From positions 1-16,540 of the forward strand of contig JBNKHI010000061.1 of the NCBI GenBank assembly GCA_050290265.1: a stretch of DNA of 16,540 bases. The letters run 5' to 3'. The stretch's first letter is position 1. Every line of letters starts with the position of its first letter. The notes under the pieces were generated by a model that saw only the letters and a program-made list of their open reading frames with translations, did not search any database and was not told the origin of the DNA. Position numbers and translations under genes: made by a program. Source of the stretch: JBNKFV01 sp050290265 (GTDB taxonomy: Bacteria > Pseudomonadota > Gammaproteobacteria > Pseudomonadales > Cellvibrionaceae). This document shows positions 1 through 7,065 of this stretch, piece after piece.

Positions 1-1
1 C

Positions 2-208
2 TGGCTATATTATTTATCGTTTATCTTTTTTACTGCCTTCGCCTTTTTAAATATGGTTATCGGTATTGTAGTGAGCGTGCTTGAAACTGAGCAGGCCAAA
101 ATACGAGCAGAAGAGCAATCCCTCAACGCTGAGCCAACGCTAGCTGATGTGCAGCGTGAATTGGCGGAGATCAAGACACTGTTGCAGTTGCAAAATACGG
201 CTAAATGA
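2..208 (+). CDS. C-terminal fragment of a voltage-gated ion channel (ion transport protein family)
   Basis: Only the last 68 residues are in the window; the reading frame is open from base 2 to a TGA at 206-208. The fragment starts with a hydrophobic helix (FIFFTAFAFLNMVIGIVV) that has the look of the pore-lining S6 segment of bacterial sodium or cation channels. A charged stretch (ETEQAKIRAEEQ) follows, and then a short leucine-spaced helix (LADVQRELAEIKTLLQLQ) suited to a C-terminal tetramerising coiled coil, as found in NaChBac-type channels. The protein would sit in the inner membrane and pass cations. Ion selectivity cannot be judged because the pore loop lies outside the window. No terminator with a T-tract follows the stop codon. 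The family call is fairly safe from the S6 plus coiled-coil layout but rests on a short fragment. Confidence 0.72.
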   Translation, partial: WLYYLSFIFFTAFAFLNMVIGIVVSVLETEQAKIRAEEQSLNAEPTLADVQRELAEIKTLLQLQNTAK

Positions 209-344
209 ATGTTTTATGACAATGGGCTGTAACCGGTTGTCGTTATATCGTGTTTGAGCGTCTGTATAGAGTGAGAAAAGGGTTGTAGCTTTTCCTAATC
301 ATCGCGATAAACTGACGATAATAAAGATGCTTAGAGCTCTAGAG

Positions 345-382
345 GCATTGGGTAGGACGGATTGTATTGTCCTGCCTCATGC
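345..382 (+). promoter_or_regulatory. Hairpin in the leader of the lipoprotein gene
   Basis: The arms 345-358 and 369-382 can pair over 14 positions (GCATTGGGTAGGAC with GTCCTGCCTCATGC), with one mismatch and two G-T pairs, around a 10-nt loop. No T-run follows, so it does not look like a factor-independent terminator for the upstream channel gene. It ends 45 nt before the ATG at 428 and would lie in that gene's 5' untranslated region if transcription starts upstream. A weak sigma-70-like pair lies upstream: TTGTAG at 283-288 and GATAAA at 306-311, spaced 17 nt. The rest of the 209-427 gap shows nothing else recognisable. Confidence 0.4.
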
Positions 383-427
383 GTGAGAGTCAGCAGGTTC
401 TTCATACTATATTAGCAGGATATTTTC

Positions 428-2122
428 ATGCCCTGGCAGTCCATGCTCTACTTTGCGTATCGCCCACCCATCTCAGTTCTTACTTTATTCGTGCTGTCTT
501 CGTCACTATTGTTTTCTGCCTGTGGTGGAGGCGGGGGCGGAACCACTAATACAACCGTTAGTGGCGTACTGCTGACTTGTCCTGCTGAAAGTCAGACTAC
601 GGGCGCTGAGGTCGTCGTATCAGGACTGGTTACCTACGATCGTGTTCTCCCAGACAATAATGGCGGGCTAGATTATTCGAATACACAGGTTTTACCCGCC
701 CGTAGTGTCAAGGTCGTAGCCTTGGATAATAGCGGTGTGCAGGTGGCTGCAGGGGTTACCGATAAGAGTGGTAACTACTCCCTGAGTGTCAACGACAAAA
801 CCTGCATCACTATTCGCGTGTTTGCACAAACAATTCCTTCAACGACAGACACCGGCAGTTGGAATTTTAAAGTTACCGACAACACCAGTAATAATGCGCT
901 CTATGTGATGGATGGCGAACTGGCCTCTACGGGTACGAGTAATAGTACTCGCGATCTGCATGCTCCATCGGGTTGGAATGGTATTGCGTATGGAGACCGG
1001 GTTGCTGCGCCTTTTGCCATTATAGATAGTGTGTATACGGGGCTAAATAAAGTGCTGGCGGTTAAGCCTTCTCTATCGTTCCCGCCTGCGGAGTTACGCT
1101 GGAGCGTTAACAACCGGCCTGTTGAAGATGGTGATTACACTACTGGAGAGATTGGCACCAGTTTTTTTACTACCGATGGCGGTAATATTTATCTTTTGGG
1201 TGCGGAAAACATCGATACCGACGAATATGATGAACACCTAATACTGCATGAGTGGGGGCATTACTTTGATAATGCTTTTGGTCGCTCCGATAGTTTAGGT
1301 GGAATGCATTCGTTAAATGATCGACTTGATTTACGGGTGGCGTTTGGAGAAGGGTGGGCCAATGCGTGGTCGGCAATTGCTACCGATAATCCAGTTTATA
1401 ACGACTCATTGGGTACGCAGCAGCGTAGTGGTTTTACATTTAATATGGAGAATAACTCACCCACTAATCGCGGTTGGTTTAATGAAAGTTCTGTACAGTC
1501 TATTGTTTATGATATTTACGATGACACAAATGAGGCAGGAGATACGATCAATTTATCCTTGGAACCGATTTTAAATGCGTTAACGGACAGCCGTTACATT
1601 AATTTCGATGGCTTTACCAGCCTCTACGCTTTTCTAGAAGTACTTCGTAGCAATGTTCCCGGCGCTGAATCTGCAATCGAGATATTAACCAGTAATCAGT
1701 TTATATCGGGCACCGGTTTTTATGGTGAAGGTGAGAATAATGGTTCTGGCGCGGTGCCTATCTATTATGAAGTTATTCCCGGTGGCGCAAGCGTTCAAGT
1801 CTGTAGTGATAGTGATCATGGCGAATATAACAAATTGCAAAATCGTCGTTTACTGCGCTTACCTATCAGTAATGCTGGCAGTTACAGCATCAGTGTTGCT
1901 AAGTCTACATCTGAGAGTGCATCCACTGACCCAGATGTTTTGGTCTGGTTAAAAGGAAGGTTTATAGGTTCGCTTGAAGCGCCGACTAACAATGCCGAAA
2001 ATGGCTCTGTAAGTTTGCAGGCGGGAGATTATTTGCTGGAGTTGTATGACTTTTATAATATTGATGAAGATGAACTTACTGGTGGAAAGTCCTGCTTTTA
2101 TGTTCAGGTCGCCCGAACGTGA
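428..2122 (+). CDS. Putative zinc-metallopeptidase lipoprotein (HEWGH motif, gluzincin-like)
   Basis: This is a 564-residue exported protein of unnamed family. AGGA at 417-420 lies 7 nt before the ATG. Residues 1-32 form a lipoprotein signal: a hydrophobic run ending LLFSAC, with Cys32 as the predicted lipidated residue, then a run of six glycines typical of gammaproteobacterial lipoproteins. Residues about 50-130 resemble a carboxypeptidase-regulatory-like beta-sandwich (VTDKSGNYSLSV). The centre carries HEWGH at 274-278, with a candidate third zinc ligand at Glu308 in the EGWANAW motif 34 residues on, a gluzincin arrangement. An acidic conserved-looking block follows (SIVYDIYDDTNEAGD, 358-372). 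The C-terminal ~110 residues look like a beta-rich domain similar to pre-peptidase C-terminal domains; Cys459 and Cys556 could form a disulfide. It probably acts on the outer-membrane or cell surface as a peptidase. The substrate is unknown and activity is inferred only from the motif. It is probably cotranscribed with the gene at 2163. Confidence 0.75.
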   Translation: MPWQSMLYFAYRPPISVLTLFVLSSSLLFSACGGGGGGTTNTTVSGVLLTCPAESQTTGAEVVVSGLVTYDRVLPDNNGGLDYSNTQVLPARSVKVVALDNSGVQVAAGVTDKSGNYSLSVNDKTCITIRVFAQTIPSTTDTGSWNFKVTDNTSNNALYVMDGELASTGTSNSTRDLHAPSGWNGIAYGDRVAAPFAIIDSVYTGLNKVLAVKPSLSFPPAELRWSVNNRPVEDGDYTTGEIGTSFFTTDGGNIYLLGAENIDTDEYDEHLILHEWGHYFDNAFGRSDSLGGMHSLNDRLDLRVAFGEGWANAWSAIATDNPVYNDSLGTQQRSGFTFNMENNSPTNRGWFNESSVQSIVYDIYDDTNEAGDTINLSLEPILNALTDSRYINFDGFTSLYAFLEVLRSNVPGAESAIEILTSNQFISGTGFYGEGENNGSGAVPIYYEVIPGGASVQVCSDSDHGEYNKLQNRRLLRLPISNAGSYSISVAKSTSESASTDPDVLVWLKGRFIGSLEAPTNNAENGSVSLQAGDYLLELYDFYNIDEDELTGGKSCFYVQVART

Positions 2123-2162
2123 ATAACTATTAAGAATACGCTTTAGTTTACGAGAATTAGGT

Positions 2163-2714
2163 ATGAAGTTATTTTTTTTGTTTTTTTTATTGGCGGCAGC
2201 ATTTGCTAGGGCCGATACCCTGAATGTGTCCTCCGAGCCACAGAAATTCCCCGGTAAGCTACATTACTCAAAACCTGGTGTAGCGGTGAGCCTTTTATCA
2301 GCCAGTCACTTATCCATTCCATTAAGTGGGACGGATAAGGCAGACATTCGACTTGCGGTGCCAGACAATAGTTCAAAAGTTGCGGTAACCATTGAAGCAA
2401 CTGAGGGGCTGTCAATCCTGAATGCGAAGCCTGAATGGACCTTTTATTCTGGACAGTTACCGGTGATAACGCTCGAACTTTCGGTCGTGAACGAAGGGCA
2501 GTTTTACTTAGACTTAAAGGTTGTAGTTACTTCTGAATCGGGCGTTGTCCAGGCTCGCGCGATCAGTATTAGCGTCTTGGCCAGTGATAACGATCTCGAT
2601 AAAAATGTAAAAAACAAACTGGCTAAGCGTGCATTGAAGTCTGGTGGCGTAGTTAATGAAGGCGGTGGAGAGCGCGTCATAGTGCTTAAAGCTGACGAAA
2701 CTGTAGCCCACTAG
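2163..2714 (+). CDS. Small secreted beta-rich protein of unknown function
   Basis: This is a 183-residue protein that I do not recognise as a named family. It starts with a clean Sec signal peptide (MKLFFLFFLLAAAFARA, cleavage likely before Asp18). The mature part alternates hydrophobic and polar residues in strand-like patterns (for example KVAVTIEATEG, ITLELSVVNEG, FYLDLKVVVTS), consistent with an immunoglobulin-like beta-sandwich. The last ~45 residues are charged (DNDLDKNVKNKLAKRALK) and probably helical or flexible. There is no lipobox, membrane anchor or catalytic motif. GAGA at 2152-2155 sits 7 nt before the ATG. The gene begins 40 nt after the metallopeptidase-like lipoprotein gene ends, with no terminator between them, so the two are probably one transcript. 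A partner, substrate or inhibitor role towards that protein is possible but is inferred from position only. Confidence 0.68.
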   Translation: MKLFFLFFLLAAAFARADTLNVSSEPQKFPGKLHYSKPGVAVSLLSASHLSIPLSGTDKADIRLAVPDNSSKVAVTIEATEGLSILNAKPEWTFYSGQLPVITLELSVVNEGQFYLDLKVVVTSESGVVQARAISISVLASDNDLDKNVKNKLAKRALKSGGVVNEGGGERVIVLKADETVAH

Positions 2715-2740
2715 AATGAAAGTTAGCGATCTTTACAGTA

Positions 2741-2776
2741 TAAAAAAACCCGATTCTCGGGGGTGGAGAATCGGGT
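2741..2776 (-). terminator. Intrinsic terminator reading on the minus strand
   Basis: The arms 2748-2758 and 2766-2776 form a perfect 11-bp stem (ACCCGATTCTC with GAGAATCGGGT) around a 7-nt loop. Read on the minus strand, the stem runs straight into a T-tract (complement of the A-run 2742-2748). This is a textbook factor-independent terminator for transcripts coming from the bat operon or from a small RNA in 2777-3090. There is no T-tract on the plus-strand side (CAAGACC follows), so it should be weak or inactive for the 428-2714 genes. Confidence 0.85.
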
Positions 2777-3053
2777 CAAGACCATTAGGAGTGAAACATT
2801 AAAGCTGTAAATAAATTTCAGTGTTAGATACAGCCTCAACAACGAGAGCGCTTAAACTCTCTAACCGGTGCCTACTTCACTTGGGGGATTATGCATCACC
2901 AGTACCCTTAAGTATTGGTCAAAATCTGTGAACTTCCAGTCAGATTTGTTCGGTTATTAAACGAATTTGCAATAGCATTTTAGATCAATTATTTCTCTAA
3001 GCTATATCATGGCCCGGTGATAGTTACCCAGCAACTACCAACTTCCCCCGTTG
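2777..3053. other. Gene-free convergent intergenic region with several inverted repeats
   Basis: No credible coding sequence lies between the plus-strand gene ending at 2714 and the batD stop at 3093. Besides the terminator at 2741-2776, four short inverted repeats follow each other. They are GCTGTA/TACAGC at 2804-2809 and 2829-2834; GAGAG/CTCTC at 2844-2848 and 2857-2861; ACCAGTAC/GTATTGGT at 2898-2905 and 2912-2919, with one wobble; and AAATCTG/CAGATTT at 2922-2928 and 2941-2947. The segment 2950-3010 is AT-rich. The layout is compatible with a minus-strand small RNA ending at the terminator, or with a long structured 3' untranslated region of batD. I found no convincing promoter, and each short repeat alone could arise by chance. 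Confidence 0.4.
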
Positions 3054-3097
3054 ACGCCATGGCAATGTTTTCTACAGCTACATATTGGCGTTTTATT
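3054..3097 (+). terminator. Weak terminator candidate for the plus-strand genes
   Basis: ACGCCA at 3054-3059 can pair with TGGCGT at 3086-3091. An inner CAAT (3063-3066) can instead pair with ATTG (3084-3087). On the plus strand the right arm leads into TTTTATT (3091-3097). The stem is short and the loop long, so this is only a candidate end for transcripts from 428-2714. It overlaps the batD stop codon. If it works, plus-strand and minus-strand transcripts would overlap by about 300 nt at their 3' ends. Confidence 0.3.
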
Positions 3098-4886
3098 CAC
3101 TATATAGCGGCTTTAATTGAGCGTCACTTTTTCCTTTCGTCTGCCGGTATTCCGATTCAATACTGTTGTTAAGCAGTGTGTAAATAGTACTTAAACTCCA
3201 GTTGGCTTCTGTGCCGCCATACAGTGATTGATTCAAAGCCTGTAATTCATTGGCCAAGGCTTTATTTTCTGAAAACCGGCTACCAATCTGGTGTAAACCC
3301 GATGGTGGATTATTGGGCCAATGTGCAAAAGCCCAGGCGAGTAAGGCCTTGCGAGCTTCTTCGGCGGTTACCTGATTTTGCTTCGAGAGACGTTTCAGCT
3401 GGTTTAGCGTTTGCTTTTCTGTCACTCGCGGAGCGTCGTCTGAACGGGCTCTATCTTGGTGGTAAATTGTTGCCGGTTTACTTAACCAAAGACGCAGGCA
3501 GAGTGCGCTAAGTATCACTGATAAAGCACCAAATATAAGCGCTGCCATTTGCCATATCAAAATGTTGCCTTCGTTGCCGGGCTCCTGTGCTGTGCCTGGC
3601 GTTGATACCGCTGGTGCTTCTGCCATTAACGGGCTTTCAGTCGTCGTGGGTGTATTCAAGTTGGCGCTACTGCTGTATACAAATATTTTTTGCGCAGGTA
3701 GCGTAGCAGTTTCAAGTGATTGGGTTTTCGTATTCCACCACGGGAGTTTTATTTCGGGTAACTCAAATTCACCAGCCTTAGTGGGAACAATAGCTTGAGT
3801 TTGCCGAATCGTCGTGACTAGGCCTTTAGCGCTTTTATTTTCATCGGCTTTTGGCGGCTCAGGGTATATGTTTAGAGAATTGGGGGCTGAGCTTTCAATT
3901 TGTGGTATCTGTGCGGCGCTTATCCCCTCGGCTTCAATAATCAGGGTGCGTGTGATGGGTTCGCCAACTTTAAAGTTACTTGGCGCTGCGCTCCACTCTT
4001 GTCGCAATGACAACTTATTTGCCGGTAGCCAGTCTTTGCTTGCAGGGTAGGTTGAAGGGGCCGGTTTAACATCAATGGATTTCGCTTCAGTACGTAAACG
4101 GCGTAATTGTCGGTTGTCCAATCGGTCAAAAAGGCTTTGGGCGCGAGAACCCAGTTGCAAGTCCCAACGCATCGATGGGATTTCCAGTGTTCCACTATTT
4201 TGTGGAAAAATAGCATAGGTACGTTCAACAATTACATAAGGGGTGCCGTTGATATTACGCTGGAATTGACTTTCGTTAACCAGCTCTGAGCTTGCGTTAT
4301 CTAGTTTGAGATCTTCCGGTTCGATATTGCTTAGGCTGGTGTTGGTATAGAGTCGCAGAGTCAAAAGCACCTGTTCCTGTACAAAAACAGACTGCTTATC
4401 AATGTCTGTTTCCAGATAAATATTCTGGCTGCCATCGAACTTACCGGTATTAGCTGGCGCATTGTTAACCATTACGGTGATTGCCTGACTCTTTTCGCCC
4501 TTAAACGTTAGGGAGGGAATAGTTAATTTACCCGCTTTACGTGGCATAAGTACGATCTGCCAGCGTGTATAAGATTCGACTTGGCCATTGATGCTGTTGT
4601 ACTGACTGGTTTTTGCGGTGCTGATAATTTCAAAATCTTTTCGTAACGGCGTAAAGTCTGGGCTGCCGCTAAATACCTGTGCTGAGTAAGTAACGGTGAG
4701 ATTGAACGTTTCATTTAGGCCGATATCCAGCCGGTCAACCTGGCTGTTAAGCGTATTTGCCATGCAATTTACTGCCAGTATTACTCCGCCGAGTAACATC
4801 ATGATTCTTGCTACTGGTCGTCTCAAAACATGTTTTTTCATAGATATAACAGCTTGTAATGATTTCAAAAAAATTTGCTTAATCAT
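3093..4886 (-). CDS. batD: BatD family protein (periplasmic domains, membrane anchored)
   Basis: This 597-residue protein is the last gene of the moxR-bat operon. It has an N-terminal signal or anchor with a long basic n-region, a hydrophobic core at about 29-42 and probable cleavage after CMA at about 43. A large beta-rich periplasmic part follows; its start (DRLDIGLNETFNLTVTY, then PDFTPLRKDFEII and the block from RWQIVLMPRKAGK) is the typical BatD opening. A single membrane helix lies at about 442-464 (ILIWQMAALIFGALSVILSA), then a cytoplasmic helical tail of ~130 residues. In Bat systems BatD is thought to work with the VWA proteins BatA and BatB in a membrane complex linked to envelope stress and oxygen tolerance; its biochemical role is not established. 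I chose the ATG at 4886 because AAGG lies 8 nt upstream; the internal Met16 has no ribosome site. Unlike the other tightly packed genes, it is separated from batB by 94 nt. Confidence 0.9.
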   Translation of the reverse strand: MIKQIFLKSLQAVISMKKHVLRRPVARIMMLLGGVILAVNCMANTLNSQVDRLDIGLNETFNLTVTYSAQVFSGSPDFTPLRKDFEIISTAKTSQYNSINGQVESYTRWQIVLMPRKAGKLTIPSLTFKGEKSQAITVMVNNAPANTGKFDGSQNIYLETDIDKQSVFVQEQVLLTLRLYTNTSLSNIEPEDLKLDNASSELVNESQFQRNINGTPYVIVERTYAIFPQNSGTLEIPSMRWDLQLGSRAQSLFDRLDNRQLRRLRTEAKSIDVKPAPSTYPASKDWLPANKLSLRQEWSAAPSNFKVGEPITRTLIIEAEGISAAQIPQIESSAPNSLNIYPEPPKADENKSAKGLVTTIRQTQAIVPTKAGEFELPEIKLPWWNTKTQSLETATLPAQKIFVYSSSANLNTPTTTESPLMAEAPAVSTPGTAQEPGNEGNILIWQMAALIFGALSVILSALCLRLWLSKPATIYHQDRARSDDAPRVTEKQTLNQLKRLSKQNQVTAEEARKALLAWAFAHWPNNPPSGLHQIGSRFSENKALANELQALNQSLYGGTEANWSLSTIYTLLNNSIESEYRQTKGKSDAQLKPLYSE

Positions 4887-4897
4887 AATTTAAACCT

Positions 4898-4956
4898 TGT
4901 TAAACAAATAGTTAAGCTAGATATTTAATGTTTACAGTTAAGTTTCTTGTTTAACA
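4898..4956. repeat. 10-bp inverted repeat between batB and batD
   Basis: TGTTAAACAA at 4898-4907 is repeated in inverted orientation at 4947-4956 (TTGTTTAACA), separated by 39 nt. The left copy is itself nearly palindromic (TTGTTAAACAA, 4897-4907). On the minus-strand transcript the arm nearest batD directly abuts the batD ribosome-binding site AAGG (complement of 4894-4898), so pairing could reduce access to it. It may equally be a protein-binding site. It occupies the only sizeable gap in the operon. Confidence 0.45.
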
Positions 4957-4980
4957 TAACGAGTCTTGATTTTGAGCGTT

Positions 4981-7065
4981 TTACCAACGGGTTTCGCCTG
5001 CTGGCGGCCCTTGCCATTGCTGTTCTCTTTCTTTCAGTCGATGTTCGTAGTCAAACTTTCGTCGCAGCAACCCGCTGGGATCATCGGGTACTTGGCGTAA
5101 CCACTGCTCTAGAGCCTGTGCTTGCTCTGGTGTTAAATCGTCCTCAGCTGAAACCGCTGCTTGTGCATCAGCTTCATTATTTTCTGAATCCTCAGTGTCT
5201 GCCTTACCGGTACCTTGTTCCGCTTGTGTTTGTTCGGGGGACTGCTTTGGTTGATCTGGTGGCCCAGATGGCTTGTCAGTCTGCGATTCGGAATCTGGGA
5301 GGTCTGCCTGATCATTGTCACTTTGCTGGCCACCTTTATTTTCCTGATCTCCCGACTTATCCGATTGCTGGCTATCCTGGCCATTTTCTGGATTTGAGTT
5401 TTGACCGTCTTGACCGTCTTGACCTTTTTGACCATCCTGGCTTTTTTGTTCGTCACCCTCATTGTCGCTTTGCTGGTTGTCTTTGTTCTGATTGTTGCCT
5501 TGATCGTTTTTTTGTTGATCGTCACCAGATTGGTTCTGATTTTGGTCTTGTTGGTCTTGTTTCTGTTCTTGTTGCTTTTTAAGCAAATCTTCTACAATTT
5601 TTTTGTTGTACTCCGCGTCTTCCATGTTCGGTCGCATTTGTAATGCCTTGTCATAAGCTTGCAGTGCTTCTTCGAGTTTGCCTGCTTGAGCTAATGCGTT
5701 GCCGCGGTTGTAGTTACCGGTGGCCGTGTCTGTTTTAAAACTGCTTGCGGCAGCAGCGTAATTACCTGCCGTATAGTCGGCACTGGCTTTCCAGTTTGGG
5801 TTCTCAAACTCTCGTGCGGCGGCGGCTGGATTACCTTTTTCCAGTAATTGTTCTCCACGTTGGTCGGGGGTGCGCCATAATTTATCCCAACTGTTAAATG
5901 TCACGTTTTCATTATTTTTTGTGTTTTCAGACGAACTTCCACTTGTCAGTGGTTTATTTTGTCGGGCAGCAGGAATTTGCGGCTGGGTGTTTAATGTTTG
6001 TGCACTAGTATCGCTCTGGGCAAATGCAGGGTTTGGTTGAATCGAAAAAAAACCTAGTGCAAACAGGGCACTAAGCAACATGCCTCTTCTGAATGCAAGA
6101 GCTGCAAAGGGAAGCAAGAGCAAGCATAAATAAGCGCCGTTATCTCGCCATGTGTCAAACACTCGCTCGGTTTCCTGCGTCTCAGCCATGCCTGGCGCTG
6201 AAAAGCTTAGCAGGAAGTCTATATCCCGATTGTCTGCGGTGAGGGTGGTAAATCGGCCTCGATTGTTATGTGCTAAAGCTTGTAACTCAGGGACATTAAG
6301 TTTGCTGATTATGAGGTCGCCGTTCCTACTCTTGGCAAAGCCATTGGGAAGTGGAATAGGCGCACCCTCCTGTGAGCCTACTGCAAGTATTGAAAGCGTA
6401 AATGGAGTGCCATCCAGTTTGTCAGTTATCGCTTGCTGGGCATCCTCAGCAACGCCATCAGTGATAAGTAAAAACTGTCCTTCGGATATACCGCTGTCAT
6501 GCATGAGTTGTAAGCCAAGGGTTAAGGCATCTTCAACTCGGCTGCCGGCTACTGGCATTGTTCTTGGGTCGAGGGCAGGTAACAGGCTGATAATAGTGGC
6601 GGTGTCATCAGTGAGTGGTGTAACAACATGTGCATCACCTGCGTAGGCGACCAATCCGGTTAGGCCGTCTTGGCGAGCTTTTAACAAGTCGGTCAGTTTA
6701 TAGCGGCTACGTACCAGTCTGGATGGCTTCAAATCTTGCGCTAACATGGATGGCGATAAATCCAGTAAAACAACCATGGCCTGTTGGGATTTATGCACGG
6801 GCTGGGGCAATTTTTGCCAGCTAGGACCCGCTATGGCGATAGTCGCAATAAGCCACGCCGCCCCTAAGGCAGTGATCCATTTGAGGTTATGTTGTTTGCC
6901 GCCGTCGACAATCAGTGGGGCCAGCAGGTCTGAGGGAATAATCTTATCCCACTGGTTAGCATTACGACGTTTATAGGCCGCGGCAATCAATAGTAATGCC
7001 AGTGGTATCAATGCAAATAGCCAGGTCGGGCGTAGCCAGTGAAAGTCGTGGAGGGCGCTGATCAT
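4981..7065 (-). CDS. batB: BatB VWA protein fused to a BatC-like TPR and low-complexity tail
   Basis: This is a 694-residue inner-membrane protein. Helices at about 11-31 and 63-80 flank a short loop. A von Willebrand factor A domain (about 95-290) follows, with an intact metal-ion-dependent adhesion motif: DLSPS with Asp102, Ser104 and Ser106, the TPLTDD threonine region and LLITDG. A further helical pair lies at about 312-345. The second half corresponds to the separate BatC protein of other bacteria: a TPR unit at about 453-490 (NRGNALAQAGKLEEALQAYDKAL), then about 145 residues (498-642) of Gln/Asp/Asn/Lys/Ser/Gly-rich, presumably disordered sequence, and a charged C-terminal segment beginning LTPEQAQALEQWL. 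The family is thought to form a complex with BatA and BatD, with MoxR as the driving ATPase. The ATG at 7065 overlaps the batA stop by 4 nt (ATGA), and GAGG lies 6 nt upstream, so the two are translationally coupled. Confidence 0.93.
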   Translation of the reverse strand: MISALHDFHWLRPTWLFALIPLALLLIAAAYKRRNANQWDKIIPSDLLAPLIVDGGKQHNLKWITALGAAWLIATIAIAGPSWQKLPQPVHKSQQAMVVLLDLSPSMLAQDLKPSRLVRSRYKLTDLLKARQDGLTGLVAYAGDAHVVTPLTDDTATIISLLPALDPRTMPVAGSRVEDALTLGLQLMHDSGISEGQFLLITDGVAEDAQQAITDKLDGTPFTLSILAVGSQEGAPIPLPNGFAKSRNGDLIISKLNVPELQALAHNNRGRFTTLTADNRDIDFLLSFSAPGMAETQETERVFDTWRDNGAYLCLLLLPFAALAFRRGMLLSALFALGFFSIQPNPAFAQSDTSAQTLNTQPQIPAARQNKPLTSGSSSENTKNNENVTFNSWDKLWRTPDQRGEQLLEKGNPAAAAREFENPNWKASADYTAGNYAAAASSFKTDTATGNYNRGNALAQAGKLEEALQAYDKALQMRPNMEDAEYNKKIVEDLLKKQQEQKQDQQDQNQNQSGDDQQKNDQGNNQNKDNQQSDNEGDEQKSQDGQKGQDGQDGQNSNPENGQDSQQSDKSGDQENKGGQQSDNDQADLPDSESQTDKPSGPPDQPKQSPEQTQAEQGTGKADTEDSENNEADAQAAVSAEDDLTPEQAQALEQWLRQVPDDPSGLLRRKFDYEHRLKEREQQWQGPPAGETRW
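5401..5436. repeat. 9-bp tandem repeat inside the low-complexity part of batB
   Basis: Four consecutive 9-bp units start with TTGACC (5401-5409, 5410-5418, 5419-5427, 5428-5436). The first two are identical (TTGACCGTC) and the others differ in the last three bases. They encode the DGQ/KGQ repeats of the BatB tail on the minus strand. Copy-number change by slippage would add or remove three residues without breaking the frame. Confidence 0.8.

Noticed and set aside
209..240. AACCGGTT palindrome after the ion channel gene as a terminator
   Set aside because: The possible stem is short and no T-run follows.
367..549. 60-residue plus-strand frame overlapping the start of the lipoprotein gene
   Set aside because: It overlaps in another frame a gene with a clear lipobox and ribosome site, and contains part of the leader hairpin. 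No support of its own.
4947..5582. Plus-strand 211-residue open frame opposite batB
   Set aside because: It is antisense to the low-complexity Gln/Asp-rich tail of BatB; the hydrophobic Leu/Val/Phe runs are the complement of those codons. No ribosome-binding site or family resemblance.
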